From JALZAI01 sp038207565 (GTDB taxonomy: Bacteria; Actinomycetota; Actinomycetes; Mycobacteriales; Jatrophihabitantaceae), in assembly GCA_038207565.1 (NCBI GenBank), contig JBBQZQ010000010.1:37380-101379 (forward strand): a stretch of 64,000 nucleotides of DNA, given 5' to 3'. Positions 41,321 to 50,120 of the stretch are shown here, in pieces (positions within the stretch are counted from its first letter, which is position 1; each line of letters starts with the position of its first letter). Both the position numbers and the translations under genes were made by a program. The notes below the pieces were generated by a model. It had not been told where the DNA came from, did no database searches, and worked only from the letters and a program-made list of their open reading frames with translations.

Positions 41321-41910
41321 GGCTCGATCTCCCGGCCGTCACCGCGGACCTGACGACGGTGTCGGGTACGGGCGCCGACCTCGCCGCGCTCGCCGCCGCC
41401 GTCCGGGCTCACGCCGACCGGCAGGCCATCCGCGACCTCGGCATTCTCTACGGCCGCGCCGTCGACGACCACGACATCGACACTCTGGTCGTGATGTTCA
41501 CCCCCGACGGCGTCTTCGAGCGCCGGGGGGTTGCCGCCACCGGGTCGGTGGAAATCCGCGCCGCCTACGTGGCCAGCTTCGACACCTACCGCACGATGCT
41601 GCACACCGCCCACCCCGGCGTGGTTCAGCTGCACGGCGACGGCACCGCGTCGGGCTGGTCGCACGGGCACGCCGAGCTGGCCACCCACAGCACGCTGGTG
41701 ATGGCGAGCTACCGCTACGAGGACGACCTGCGCTGCGTTGACGGCCGATGGCTGTTCGCCCGCCGCTCGATCACGTTTATGTACGCCGTGCCCGCCGGCC
41801 AGCTGGCGACCAACTTCCGCGGCGTCGAGCGGATCCGGTGGCCGCGCACCCCGCCCGAAGCGGGCGACTACCCGGAGACCTCGCCCACCTGGGCGACCTA
41901 CCGCGGCTGA
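41317..41910 (+). CDS. SnoaL-like/NTF2-fold protein
   Basis: The 197-residue protein has an N-terminal extension of about 25 residues and a SnoaL-like domain: DRQAIRDLGILYGRAVDDHD, DTLVVMFTPDGVFERRG, HTAHPGVVQLHGDGTASGW and a final WLFARRSITFMYAVP. Proteins of this type act as ring-modifying dehydratases, hydratases or isomerases in several pathways, but no reaction can be assigned. It closes the operon, overlapping the thioesterase stop by four bases, and its 3' end meets a crotonase relic on the other strand. Confidence 0.82.
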   Translation: MRLDLPAVTADLTTVSGTGADLAALAAAVRAHADRQAIRDLGILYGRAVDDHDIDTLVVMFTPDGVFERRGVAATGSVEIRAAYVASFDTYRTMLHTAHPGVVQLHGDGTASGWSHGHAELATHSTLVMASYRYEDDLRCVDGRWLFARRSITFMYAVPAGQLATNFRGVERIRWPRTPPEAGDYPETSPTWATYRG

Positions 41911-41911
41911 C

Positions 41912-42262
41912 GGTCCCGGCGGCAACACCTCTGGCAGCACGGAAGGCGGTGAACGCCGCGCGGTGCTCCGCCGCCCCGAATAGCAGCGCCGTGGCCTCGA
42001 CGGACCCATTGAACCCACCGACGGCGTTGGCCAGGACGACGTCGCACGCCAGCGCCAGCTCTGTGCTGCCGCTGAACGCGATCCCGATGACCGCGGCGAT
42101 CACCGGCACCGCACGCCGTTCGATCGAGTGGACGGCGTCGTAGATCCGGCGCAGGTGCGGCCGCACCTGGCGCACGTCGCCGTCCATCGCCTCGAGGCGA
42201 AGCACGACGTCGGCCAGCTCGGCGAAGAACAGCTCGTCCATCGCGTCGAGCTTCTCGGGCCA
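41912..42262 (-). pseudogene. Crotonase (enoyl-CoA hydratase) fragment
   Basis: On the minus strand the sequence reads PEKLDAMDELFFAELADVVL, the start of a crotonase domain, then AVPVIAAVIGIAFSGSTELA and LACDVVLANAVGGFNGSVEA, the second oxyanion-hole region. The first oxyanion segment and the N-terminal strand are missing, and after FGAAEHRAAFTAF the frame runs out of similarity. It is a truncated relic lying downstream of the intact crotonase operon. Confidence 0.7.
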
Positions 42263-42315
42263 TGGTCAGGACGACGACACACCGTGGCTCGGCTCGTCAC
42301 GGGTCAGCCGCTCCA

Positions 42316-43086
42316 TCAGGCGTCCGGGGCGGGGAACTGCGGCTTCCGCTTCTCCAGGAACGCCTGCGCACCCTCGGCCATGTCGGGACTGCCGATCGAC
42401 TGCACGAGCATGCCGAGCCCGGTGGCGAAGGAGTCCCGCGCGGCGTTCCACCAGACGTTCGAGCTGACCTTGGCGATCTCCAGGTACCGCGGGGAGAGCA
42501 CGCTGAGCTCGGCGATCAGCGCCTCGACGGCACCGACCAGCTCCGCGTCCGGGACGACGGTGTTGATCAGTCCGAGCTCGAGCGCCTGCGCGGCCGAGTA
42601 CCGGCGGCAGAGGAACGCCATCTCCTTGGCCCGCTTCTCACCGATCTGGACGCCGAGCACGTTGGTCGCCCCCGTGACCGGTGCGCTGCCGACCCGCGGA
42701 CCCGTCTGCCCGAACGTGGCCGACTCCCCCGCGATCGCCAGGTCGCAGGCGATGATCAGCTCGTTGCCGCCACCGGCTGCCGGGCCGTTCACCGCGGCGA
42801 TCACCGGGCGCGGGCAGTTGCGGACCGCGTCGAACAGCCGCAGCGAACCGCGGTAGAGAGCCCGCATGTTGGTGACGTCGGGCGTCGACAGGTTGCCCAG
42901 CGCTCCCCCGGCGCAGAAGCTGCCCTGCACGCCGGTGATGACCACCGCTCGACTCCGAGTGGCCCCCTCGAGCGCCAGGACGATCTCCTCGGCCATCTCC
43001 GGGTCGTAGGCGTTGCGCCGGTCGGGCCGGTTGAGGGTGATCCAGGTGGCCTCGCCCCGCTGCTCGACGAGCACGCTGTCGGTCAC
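42316..43086 (-). CDS. Crotonase-family protein resembling BadI/MenB
   Basis: The 256-residue protein has ITLNRPDRRNAYDPEMAEEI, GSFCAGGALGNLS, NGPAAGGGNELIIACDLAIA and GPRVGSAPVTGATNVLG, followed by KEMAFLCRRYSAAQALELGL. The GPRVGS and FLCRRYSAAQALELGLINTV segments recall MenB (naphthoyl-CoA synthase) and BadI (2-ketocyclohexanecarboxyl-CoA hydrolase), which make or break a carbon ring next to a CoA thioester. Ring cleavage of an alicyclic CoA ester is a reasonable guess. It is the last intact gene of the nine-gene minus-strand operon, overlapping the amidohydrolase stop by four bases. Confidence 0.8.
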   Translation of the reverse strand: MTDSVLVEQRGEATWITLNRPDRRNAYDPEMAEEIVLALEGATRSRAVVITGVQGSFCAGGALGNLSTPDVTNMRALYRGSLRLFDAVRNCPRPVIAAVNGPAAGGGNELIIACDLAIAGESATFGQTGPRVGSAPVTGATNVLGVQIGEKRAKEMAFLCRRYSAAQALELGLINTVVPDAELVGAVEALIAELSVLSPRYLEIAKVSSNVWWNAARDSFATGLGMLVQSIGSPDMAEGAQAFLEKRKPQFPAPDA

Positions 43087-43937
43087 GGGATCTCCTCGCT
43101 CGGGCGCTCCTCGATCGGGCGCTCCTCGATCGGGCCGGGCGCCGGCTCGCCCTCGGCGATGCCCATGAGCCGGGCGAAGTTGTCCCCCAGAATCTTGGCG
43201 GTGATCTCGTCGGAGTAGCCGAGCGCGCGGATGGCGGCGATCTCGGCACCCGGATCGGCCATTGGCCAGTCCGAGCCGAACACGATCCGGTCGGCCCCGT
43301 GCCGGTCGATGATCGATCGGACCCTCTCCGGGGCGAGCTCGGCCATCGTGGGCGGCCAGGAGGTCTCCAGAAAAACGTTCTCGCCGAGCAGGTCCTCCTC
43401 CGCCTCGTCGAGGCGGTGGTAGCCGCCGAAGTGGCAGGCGACCACCTTGAGGTCGGGGAACTGCCGCACGATGTCGCGGATCATTGCCGGGGTGGCCCGC
43501 TCGTTGCTCGCGCTGTCACCGCCGGCGCCGACGTGGGCGATCACGGCGATGTCCGACCCGAAGCCCTCGAGGATCTCCCACACGCGGGGGTCGTCGTAGG
43601 CGAAGCCCTGAAACAGCGAGTGCAGCTTTACCCCCGGGATGCCGTTGCGCCGCAGGCTGGCGAGATTCTCCTCGACCGGCAGGTCGGGGTGGATCGTCCC
43701 GAAGCCGAGCAGCCGGCCGCCCCGGCTGCGGGCGACGAAGCGGTTGACCCCGTCGACGTACTTCGCGGTGTCGGCGATGCCGAGCAGCACGCCCCGGTCA
43801 ACGCCGGCGTTCTCCAGGACGCCGGGCAGTGTCGAGATCTTTCCGTCGCCGACGCGCGGGAGCTGCGGCACCCGCGGACCCAACGCCCGCTCGGCGATTG
43901 CATCGGGCCACGCATGGCAGTGGACGTCGATGATCAC
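43083..43937 (-). CDS. Amidohydrolase family 2 protein (ACMSD-like metal-dependent hydrolase or decarboxylase)
   Basis: The 284-residue protein has IIDVHCHAWPDA (His-x-His), GVKLHSLFQG, VIAHVGAGG, VVACHFGGYHRLDE and IVFGSDWPMAD, the metal-binding and catalytic set of the ACMSD/uracil-decarboxylase type amidohydrolases. It may hydrolyse a C-N, lactone or C-C bond or decarboxylate. GTG 43937 with GGAG upstream is preferred to the longer frame, which runs into the SDR gene. The tail IEERPIEERPSEE comes from a short tandem DNA duplication near 43095-43135. Confidence 0.82.
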   Translation of the reverse strand: MIIDVHCHAWPDAIAERALGPRVPQLPRVGDGKISTLPGVLENAGVDRGVLLGIADTAKYVDGVNRFVARSRGGRLLGFGTIHPDLPVEENLASLRRNGIPGVKLHSLFQGFAYDDPRVWEILEGFGSDIAVIAHVGAGGDSASNERATPAMIRDIVRQFPDLKVVACHFGGYHRLDEAEEDLLGENVFLETSWPPTMAELAPERVRSIIDRHGADRIVFGSDWPMADPGAEIAAIRALGYSDEITAKILGDNFARLMGIAEGEPAPGPIEERPIEERPSEEIP

Positions 43938-43950
43938 GAGTTGTCTCCAT

Positions 43951-44724
43951 TCACGGCTGGCCACCGTCGACGGTGATGACCGCGCCGGTGGTGAAGGAAG
44001 ACCAGTCACTGGCCAGGTAGAGCGCCGTCCCGACGATCTCACCGGGTTGCCCGCCGCGCCCGAGCGCGAAGCCGGCTGCCCGGCGGCCGAAGGCCTCCAT
44101 GTCCCAGGCGGCGCTGACGTCGGTCAGGAACGTGCCGCACATGATGGCGTTGACCCGGACGGTCGGCCCGAAGGCGTGCGCCAGTCCCCCGGTGACGGCG
44201 TTGAGCCCGGCCTTCGCCGCGGCGTAGGGCACGATGTCGGCCCGCGGCCGGACCGCGCCGGTGCTGCTGACGTTGATGATCGAGCCGCCGTCGCCGGTCG
44301 CCATCCGGGTGCCGATCAGCGCGGCCAGCCGGAACGGGCCCTTGAGGTTCACGCCAAGCACCTTGTCGAACAGCGTCTCGCTGATGTCGGCGACGGTGTC
44401 GTAGCGCGGTGACATGCCGGCGTTGTTCACCAGTACGTCGACGTGCCCGAATTCGCCGTACGCCGTGTCGACGAGCGCGTCGAGAGCGTCCCAGCGGCCC
44501 ACGTGCGCGGCCACCGGCAGCGCCCGGCGGCCGGTCCGCTCGCGCACTTCCGCGGCGCCCTTCTCGCAGCTGTCGAGGTCGCGGCTGGCGATGACCACGT
44601 CGGCGCCGGCCGCGGCCAACCCGAGCACGATCTCCCGGCCGAGCCCCCGGCTCCCGCCGGTCACCAGTACGACCTTGCCGCTGAGGTCGACGGTGGGGCC
44701 GGGCTGGCCCGTCGGCGCGGTCAC
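43951..44724 (-). CDS. Short-chain dehydrogenase/reductase
   Basis: The 257-residue protein has the classical SDR pattern GKVVLVTGGSRGLGREIVLG, VNNAGMSPRYD, INVSSTGAV and YAAAKAGLNAV, ending in VDGGQP. It differs from the mycofactocin-coupled SDRs of this window and probably uses free NAD(P) to oxidise a beta-hydroxyacyl-CoA or alcohol. GTG 44724 overlaps the CaiB stop (GTGA). It sits in the middle of the nine-gene operon. Confidence 0.87.
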   Translation of the reverse strand: MTAPTGQPGPTVDLSGKVVLVTGGSRGLGREIVLGLAAAGADVVIASRDLDSCEKGAAEVRERTGRRALPVAAHVGRWDALDALVDTAYGEFGHVDVLVNNAGMSPRYDTVADISETLFDKVLGVNLKGPFRLAALIGTRMATGDGGSIINVSSTGAVRPRADIVPYAAAKAGLNAVTGGLAHAFGPTVRVNAIMCGTFLTDVSAAWDMEAFGRRAAGFALGRGGQPGEIVGTALYLASDWSSFTTGAVITVDGGQP

Positions 44725-45950
44725 GCCGCCGGCACCGGCAACGGACCCACGACTGCGGCCGAGCCGAGCGCGTCCAGTTCGTCGGCGGACAGGCCGAGCA
44801 GTTCGGTGAGCCCCGCGCCGGTGTGCTCGCCGATCTGGGGGACGCCATCGTAGACCGGGCCTGCGTAACTGCCCATGTGCAGGACGGGGCCGGGCACGAG
44901 GGCCTTGCCCAGGACGGTGCCCGCGAGGTCGACGAGCGTGCGCTCCCGGAAGTGCGGGTCCTCGACGATGTCTTTCGCGTCGTTGACCGCCGCCGCGACG
45001 ACCTCGTGCTCGTCGAGGTCGGCGAGAACCTCGGCGCGCGGCCGCTCGGCGACCCACGCCGTCACGATCTCTTGTAGCTCGTCGTTGTTGGCCATCCGGG
45101 CGACGTTGGTGGCGAACTTCGGGTCGTCCTTCAGTTCCGGTCGGCCCATCGACTCGAACAGCCGCAACGCGATCGTCTGGTTGGACGCCGCGATCGACAG
45201 CCACTGGCCGTCGGCGGCCTGGTAGATGCCGCGGGGCGACGCGGACCCGGACCCGTTGCCGACCCGCTGCTGGATGAACCCGGTCGCCGTGTAGTTCACG
45301 ATCAGGTCGCCCAGGATGAACATCAGCGGCTCGTAGAGCGCCACGTCGACGACGTCGCCGCGGCCGGTACGCGTGCGGTTGAACAGCGCGGTCGTCGTCC
45401 CGAAGGCCGCCGACAGCCCGGCGATCGAGTCGGCGAAGCCGAACGGGGGCGACGTCGGCGGTGAGTCGGGCCAGCCGTTGACGAACGCGTAGCCGCTGGC
45501 GGTCTCGGCGACGGTCCCGAAGCCGGGCCGCTCCCGGTAGGGGCCGGTCTGCCCAAAGCCAGAGACCCGGGTGAGCACCAGGCCCGGGTTCTCGGCAGAC
45601 AGCACCTCGTAGCTCAACCCCCAGTCTTCGAGCCGGCCCGGCCGGAAGGACTCGACGACCACGTCGACCGCGGCGGCCAGCCGGCGGACCAGGTCACGGC
45701 CCTCCGGGCGGCGCAGGTCGATGCCGATCGACTCTTTGCCGGAGTTCAGCCGCGCGAAGCCGATGGACATGCCCTCGTGCTGCGGCGTCCACTGCCGGGC
45801 GAAGTCGCCGGACCTGGGGTCCTCGACCTTGATGACCCGCGCACCGAAGTCGCGCAGCATCCGCCCCGCCGTCGGCGCGGCGTACATCGTGCCCAGTTCC
45901 AGGACCGTGATCCCCGCCAGTGGCGGTGCTGCCTGCGTGGTACCGGTCAT
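44721..45950 (-). CDS. CaiB/BaiF family (class III) CoA-transferase
   Basis: The 409-residue protein has ITVLELGTMYAAPTAGRMLR, DFGARVIKVEDPRSGD, LRRPEGRDLVRRLAAAVDVV and GDVVDVALYEPLMFI with the nucleophilic-region Asp, all typical of class III CoA-transferases, which move CoA between acids without ATP. Together with the MaoC hydratase and CitE-like lyase of the same operon, the set resembles the three-step itaconate or mesaconate route (CoA-transferase, hydratase, citramalyl-CoA lyase). ATG 45950 follows GAGGGGG. The open frame upstream of it overlaps the aldehyde dehydrogenase gene. Confidence 0.88.
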   Translation of the reverse strand: MTGTTQAAPPLAGITVLELGTMYAAPTAGRMLRDFGARVIKVEDPRSGDFARQWTPQHEGMSIGFARLNSGKESIGIDLRRPEGRDLVRRLAAAVDVVVESFRPGRLEDWGLSYEVLSAENPGLVLTRVSGFGQTGPYRERPGFGTVAETASGYAFVNGWPDSPPTSPPFGFADSIAGLSAAFGTTTALFNRTRTGRGDVVDVALYEPLMFILGDLIVNYTATGFIQQRVGNGSGSASPRGIYQAADGQWLSIAASNQTIALRLFESMGRPELKDDPKFATNVARMANNDELQEIVTAWVAERPRAEVLADLDEHEVVAAAVNDAKDIVEDPHFRERTLVDLAGTVLGKALVPGPVLHMGSYAGPVYDGVPQIGEHTGAGLTELLGLSADELDALGSAAVVGPLPVPAA

Positions 45951-46006
45951 GGTTCCCCCTCGGGTGCTCGGATCGTTCCCAGTCGCCGAAGTACCTGTCG
46001 CCGAAG

Positions 46007-47479
46007 TCACGGGCGCCACTGCACGTGCTGTGGCTCCAGGTACTCGCGGATGCCCCACTCGCCGATCTCGCGACCCACCCCCGAGAGACCGAAGCCGCCG
46101 AACGGAGCGTCGGGCCGCATGTTGCCGCCGCCGTTCACCCAGACCGTGCCGGACCGCAGCTGCGCCGCGAGCTCCCGGCCGTGCTCGACGTCGGGGGTGT
46201 AGATGTTGGCCGCGAGCCCGTACGCGGTGTCGTTCGCCAGGCGGATCGCCTCCTCCTCGGTCGAGAAGGGGACGACGACGCCGACCGGGCCGAAGACCTC
46301 GTTCTGCACCAGCCGATTGTCGTGCGGCAGGCCGGCGAAGACGACGGGGTTGATGAAGTATCCCTTCTCCGGCAGCGGGTCGTCCTTCGCCAGCACGATC
46401 TCGCCGCCGTCGGCGAGCCCGTTGTCGATGAAGCCCTGCACCCGGGCGCGGTGGTCCTCGCGGATCATCGGGCCGATGTTGACGCTCGAGTCCCACGGGT
46501 CGCCGACCTTCAGCGCTTCAAACGCCGCCGTGGACGCGCCGAGGAACTCGTCCATCAGGCTCTCGTGCACCAGCATGCGGGCCAGCGCGGCGCAGCCCTG
46601 ACCGCCGTTGCGCGCCCACCGCAGGTGGATGTCCTTGGCGAGGCCCGCGGCGTCGATGCCTGGGAGCAGGATGTTCGGGGACTTGCCGCCGAGCTCGAGG
46701 GTGACGCCCTTCAGGCTCCGGGCGGCCTGCTCCATGATGCGGGCGCCGACGCCGTCGGAGCCGGTGAAGGATACCCGGTCGACCGACGGATGGGTGGTCA
46801 GGTGCTGGCCGACCGAGGGCCCGTCCCCGATGATCACGTTGAGGACGCCGGACGGGATGCCGGCCTCCTCGAACAGCTCGCCCATCCACAGGGTGGTCAG
46901 CGGGGTGCGGGGCGAGGGCAGCAGGACGGCGGTGCAACCGGCGGCCATCGCCGCGCCGAACTTGAAGACGGCGAGATTGATCGGGTAGTTGTAGCCGGTG
47001 ATGCAGGCAACCACCCCGACCGGGCGGTAGGCCACCTCGGAGTAGCTCAGCACTGGGTCGTGCCACTCCCCCAGCTGCAGGGTTCGGTCGACTAGGGCGG
47101 CCTCCGCCTGCCAGCGCAGGTGGGTGATGCCCAGCTTCACCTGCATGACCTCGGCGAAGCTCGCGGGGGTGCCGACCTCGTTGACGATCGACGCGGTCAG
47201 CCGCTCGGTGTGCTTCTCGAAGGTGTCGGCCAGCCGGTGGATCGACGCGCTGCGCTCCCGCGGGCTTGCCGCCGCCCAGCCGGGGAACGCCCGCCGGGCC
47301 GCCGCCACGGCCTGGTCGACCTGGTCGACGGTCGCCGTGGTCATGGTCGCGGTGACCTGCTCGGTGGCCGGATTGACCGCCTCGATGACCGGTCCTTCCC
47401 CCCTGAAGAGCCGGCCGTCGATGAGCATGTCCCGCGTCGACGGGATCCAGGTGCGCAGATCGGTCTTGGTGCTTGTCAT
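46007..47479 (-). CDS. NAD(P)-dependent aldehyde dehydrogenase
   Basis: The 490-residue protein has the aldehyde dehydrogenase signatures ITGYNYPINLAVFK, VSFTGSDGVGARIM, LELGGKSPNILLP (general-base Glu) and NGGQGCAALARM with the catalytic Cys at residue 296, then NEVFGPVGVVVPF. It oxidises an aldehyde to the acid. The usual Asn before PW in the proline-phenylalanine motif region appears as YNYP, as in many family members. ATG 47479 overlaps the MaoC stop. Within the operon it could handle an aldehyde from lyase cleavage. Confidence 0.92.
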   Translation of the reverse strand: MTSTKTDLRTWIPSTRDMLIDGRLFRGEGPVIEAVNPATEQVTATMTTATVDQVDQAVAAARRAFPGWAAASPRERSASIHRLADTFEKHTERLTASIVNEVGTPASFAEVMQVKLGITHLRWQAEAALVDRTLQLGEWHDPVLSYSEVAYRPVGVVACITGYNYPINLAVFKFGAAMAAGCTAVLLPSPRTPLTTLWMGELFEEAGIPSGVLNVIIGDGPSVGQHLTTHPSVDRVSFTGSDGVGARIMEQAARSLKGVTLELGGKSPNILLPGIDAAGLAKDIHLRWARNGGQGCAALARMLVHESLMDEFLGASTAAFEALKVGDPWDSSVNIGPMIREDHRARVQGFIDNGLADGGEIVLAKDDPLPEKGYFINPVVFAGLPHDNRLVQNEVFGPVGVVVPFSTEEEAIRLANDTAYGLAANIYTPDVEHGRELAAQLRSGTVWVNGGGNMRPDAPFGGFGLSGVGREIGEWGIREYLEPQHVQWRP

Positions 47480-47994
47480 GCGGGCTGCTCCTGGGTTGCG
47501 GTGGCGGACTGGTCGCCGACGATCGCGGGGTTGCTCCCGCCGTGCTCGGGACTCCGGGACATCAGGCCGACGCGCGTGCAGACCATGATCAGCTGGTCGT
47601 GCTGGTTGTAGCCGCGGTGCTCGAACCAGACGATGCCGCTGTCGGTGCGGCTCTTGCTGTCGCGCTTGTCAAGGATCGTGGTCTCGCCGCGCAGGGTGTC
47701 GCCGTGGAAGACCGCATTGGGGAACTTGACCGAGTCGTAGCCCAGGTTGCCCAGCGTCGTCCCAAAGGTCAGCTCCAGCACGTGGAAGCCGCCGACCAGC
47801 GCCAGGGTGAAGAGGCTGTTGAAGAGCGGTCGGCCGTGGATCGTTTGCTTGGCAAACTCGTGGTCGAGGTGCAACGGCTGGGGGTTCATCGTCAGCGATG
47901 TGAACAGTACGTTGTCGGACTCGGTGACGGTCCGGGTGAACGGGTGCTTGTAGACCCGCCCCACCTCGAACTCTTCGAAGTACAGGCCGCGCAT
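47476..47994 (-). CDS. MaoC-family hydratase (mesaconyl/itaconyl-CoA hydratase-like)
   Basis: The 172-residue hot-dog protein has FEEFEVGRVYKHPFTRTVTE, then SDNVLFTSLTMNPQPLHLD with the hydratase Asn/His region, GRPLFNSLFTLALVGGFHV and GDTLRGETTILDKRDS. The TxTESDNVLFTxLTMNPQ pattern fits the MaoC proteins that sit beside CitE-like lyases, such as Rv2499c. It would hydrate an unsaturated CoA ester to a beta-hydroxyacyl-CoA for cleavage by the neighbouring lyase. It starts two bases after the lyase stop and overlaps the aldehyde dehydrogenase start. Confidence 0.87.
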   Translation of the reverse strand: MRGLYFEEFEVGRVYKHPFTRTVTESDNVLFTSLTMNPQPLHLDHEFAKQTIHGRPLFNSLFTLALVGGFHVLELTFGTTLGNLGYDSVKFPNAVFHGDTLRGETTILDKRDSKSRTDSGIVWFEHRGYNQHDQLIMVCTRVGLMSRSPEHGGSNPAIVGDQSATATQEQPA

Positions 47995-47996
47995 CG

Positions 47997-48941
47997 TCAG
48001 TGTCCCCCTTCGGGTGCGTCGATCCCGAGCGCGTCCGGCGGCGCCGGGCGGTCGCGTGGGGCGCCGCCGGGGATCGCCCGGGCGTGCTGGAGCCACTCGC
48101 GGGCGGTGTCGGCGTGCGCCTTGTCGATGTGCACGCCGCGGTACCGGACCGCGCCGTGTCCCGACGCGGCGGCGGTGGCGTAGGCGGCGACGAGTCCCTC
48201 GTGGAACTCGATGTCCTGCGCCGAGGCGGTGAACGCCTCGTTGACCGTCGCTACGTGCGACGGGTGGATGGCGATCATCCCGCGGAACCCGAGTTGGCGC
48301 CCCTTCTCGGCGAAGGCCTTGAGCCCGGCGAGGTCCTCCAGCCGCTCCCACAGCCCGGTCAGCGGGTGGATGCCGGCCTCCCGGCAGGCGAGCAGGATCC
48401 GGCTGCGCAGGTAGAGGGTCTCCTCCCCCTCCGGCGTCCACTGGTAGCCGACCGCGCGGGCGATGTCGGCGTGCTCGGCGGTGGGGCCGATCATGGCGCC
48501 GACCCGTGGCGAGGAGAGCGCGATCTCGCGGGCGTTCTGGATGGCCCCGATCATCTCGACCGGCACGATGTACTCCAGCCCGCGCACCCCGTTGCGCTCC
48601 TCGAAGTGGTCGAGCAACGCGTCGTAGCGGAGGACGTCGGTGGCCGTGCTGATCTTGGGCGCGAAGACACCGGTCAGCCCGGGGACGACGACGGCCTCGA
48701 GGTCGGCGCCGGTCATCCGCGTGTCCAGCGGGTTGACCCGGACGAAGACGCCGACCGAGCTGCCCTTCGCCCGAATGGCGGCGACCGACTCGGCCACCGT
48801 CTCGCGGGCACCGGGCTTGAGGTCGGCGGGCACCGAGTCCTCGAGGTCGAGGACTAAGCAGTCGGCACCGGCGGCCAGCGCCTTGCCGATCCACGCGGGC
48901 TTGTGACCGGGGACGAAGAGGATCGAGCGGTAGGGAACCAT
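47997..48941 (-). CDS. HpcH/HpaI-type CoA lyase (CitE-like)
   Basis: The 314-residue protein has YRSILFVPGHKPAWIGKALA, DCLVLDLEDSVP (metal-binding Asp/Glu), VRVNPLDTRMTGADLEAVV, PVEMIGAIQNAREIA and GMIAIHPSHVATVNEAF. These define CitE-like lyases that split beta-hydroxyacyl-CoAs such as malyl-CoA or citramalyl-CoA into acetyl-CoA plus an oxoacid. It follows the acyl-CoA dehydrogenase gene with a one-base overlap and precedes the MaoC hydratase gene, an order also seen around Rv2498c-Rv2500c of M. tuberculosis. Confidence 0.9.
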   Translation of the reverse strand: MVPYRSILFVPGHKPAWIGKALAAGADCLVLDLEDSVPADLKPGARETVAESVAAIRAKGSSVGVFVRVNPLDTRMTGADLEAVVVPGLTGVFAPKISTATDVLRYDALLDHFEERNGVRGLEYIVPVEMIGAIQNAREIALSSPRVGAMIGPTAEHADIARAVGYQWTPEGEETLYLRSRILLACREAGIHPLTGLWERLEDLAGLKAFAEKGRQLGFRGMIAIHPSHVATVNEAFTASAQDIEFHEGLVAAYATAAASGHGAVRYRGVHIDKAHADTAREWLQHARAIPGGAPRDRPAPPDALGIDAPEGGH

Positions 48942-50107
48942 CAGTAGCTCCGGGGCAGGCCGAGCACGTGCTCGGCGACGTAGTTGAGGACCATCTCCTG
49001 GCTGATCGGGGCGATCCGCATCAGCCGAGCCTCACGGAAGTACCGCTCGACGTGGAACTCCTTGGCGTAGCCGAAGCCGCCGTGCACCTGCAGGGCCACG
49101 TCGGCGGCGTAGAAGCCGGCCTCGGCGCACAGCCACTTCGCGTAGTTGGCCTCGGGGCCGCACGGCAGCCCCTGGTCGACCATCCACGCCGCCTTCTGCA
49201 GCACCGTGTCGGCCGCCTCGATGCGGATCTTGGCCTCGGCCAGCTGGAACGCGATGCCCTGGTTCTTGCCGATTGGCCGGCCGAACACCTCGCGCTCGTT
49301 GGCGTACTGCACGCCGCGGCGCAGCGCGGCCTTGCCGATGCCGAGGGCGGCGTTGGCCGAGATGACCCGCTCGGCGTTAAGCCCGCCGAGGATGGCCCGG
49401 AACCCCTTGCCGACCTCGCCGACGACGTCCTCGTCGGCGACGAACAGGCCGTCGATGAACAGCTCGTTGGTGTCGACGGCGTTGCGGCCCATCTTCGGGA
49501 TCGGCCGGATCTGCACCTTCGAGCGGTCCATCTCGGCGAACATCAGCGTCATGCCGTCGGTCGGCTTGGCGCCCTCGCCACGGGGACTCGTGCGGCAGAT
49601 CAGCAGCATCCGCTCCGCCTCGAGGGCCTTGGTGATCCAGACCTTCTTGCCGGTCACCGACCAGCCGCCCTCGACCTTGGTGGCGAGGGTCGAGATGTTG
49701 GAGGTGTCGGTGCCGGCGTCCGGCTCGGTCACCGCGAACGACGTGTGCAGGTCGCCGGTCACCACCCGCGGCAGGAACCGCCGCTTTAGGTCCTCGGAGC
49801 CGTGCTTGAGGATCGGCTCGAAGCCGAAGATGCCGATGTGTACCGCGCTGCAGCCGCCCATGCCGGCCCCGGACGCGGCGATCTCCTGCTCGACGATGGC
49901 TGCCTCGGTGACCCCGAGCCCGCCGCCGCCGTACTCCTCCGGGATGGTCAGCCCGAGCCAGCCGCCCTCGGCGATCGCGTTGTAGAACTCCCACGGGAAC
50001 TCGTTCGAGTCGTCGTGCTCCATCCAGTACTCGTCCGGGAACGCCTTGCAGAGCGTGCGGACCGCCTGACGGATGTCGGAGTGGGTCTGGTCCTCGGTGA
50101 AGTCCAT
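48941..50107 (-). CDS. Acyl-CoA dehydrogenase
   Basis: The 388-residue protein is a full-length single-chain acyl-CoA dehydrogenase: HTSFAVTEPDAGTDTSNIST, WSVTGKKVWITKALEAERM, ANEREVFGRPIGKNQGIAFQ and VHGGFGYAKEFHVERYFREA with the expected catalytic Glu. It introduces a double bond into the CoA ester made by the upstream synthetase. ATG 50107 lies 13 bp after the synthetase stop, so it is the second gene of the operon. Confidence 0.9.
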   Translation of the reverse strand: MDFTEDQTHSDIRQAVRTLCKAFPDEYWMEHDDSNEFPWEFYNAIAEGGWLGLTIPEEYGGGGLGVTEAAIVEQEIAASGAGMGGCSAVHIGIFGFEPILKHGSEDLKRRFLPRVVTGDLHTSFAVTEPDAGTDTSNISTLATKVEGGWSVTGKKVWITKALEAERMLLICRTSPRGEGAKPTDGMTLMFAEMDRSKVQIRPIPKMGRNAVDTNELFIDGLFVADEDVVGEVGKGFRAILGGLNAERVISANAALGIGKAALRRGVQYANEREVFGRPIGKNQGIAFQLAEAKIRIEAADTVLQKAAWMVDQGLPCGPEANYAKWLCAEAGFYAADVALQVHGGFGYAKEFHVERYFREARLMRIAPISQEMVLNYVAEHVLGLPRSY

Positions 50108-50120
50108 CGTGCGCGCCTCC

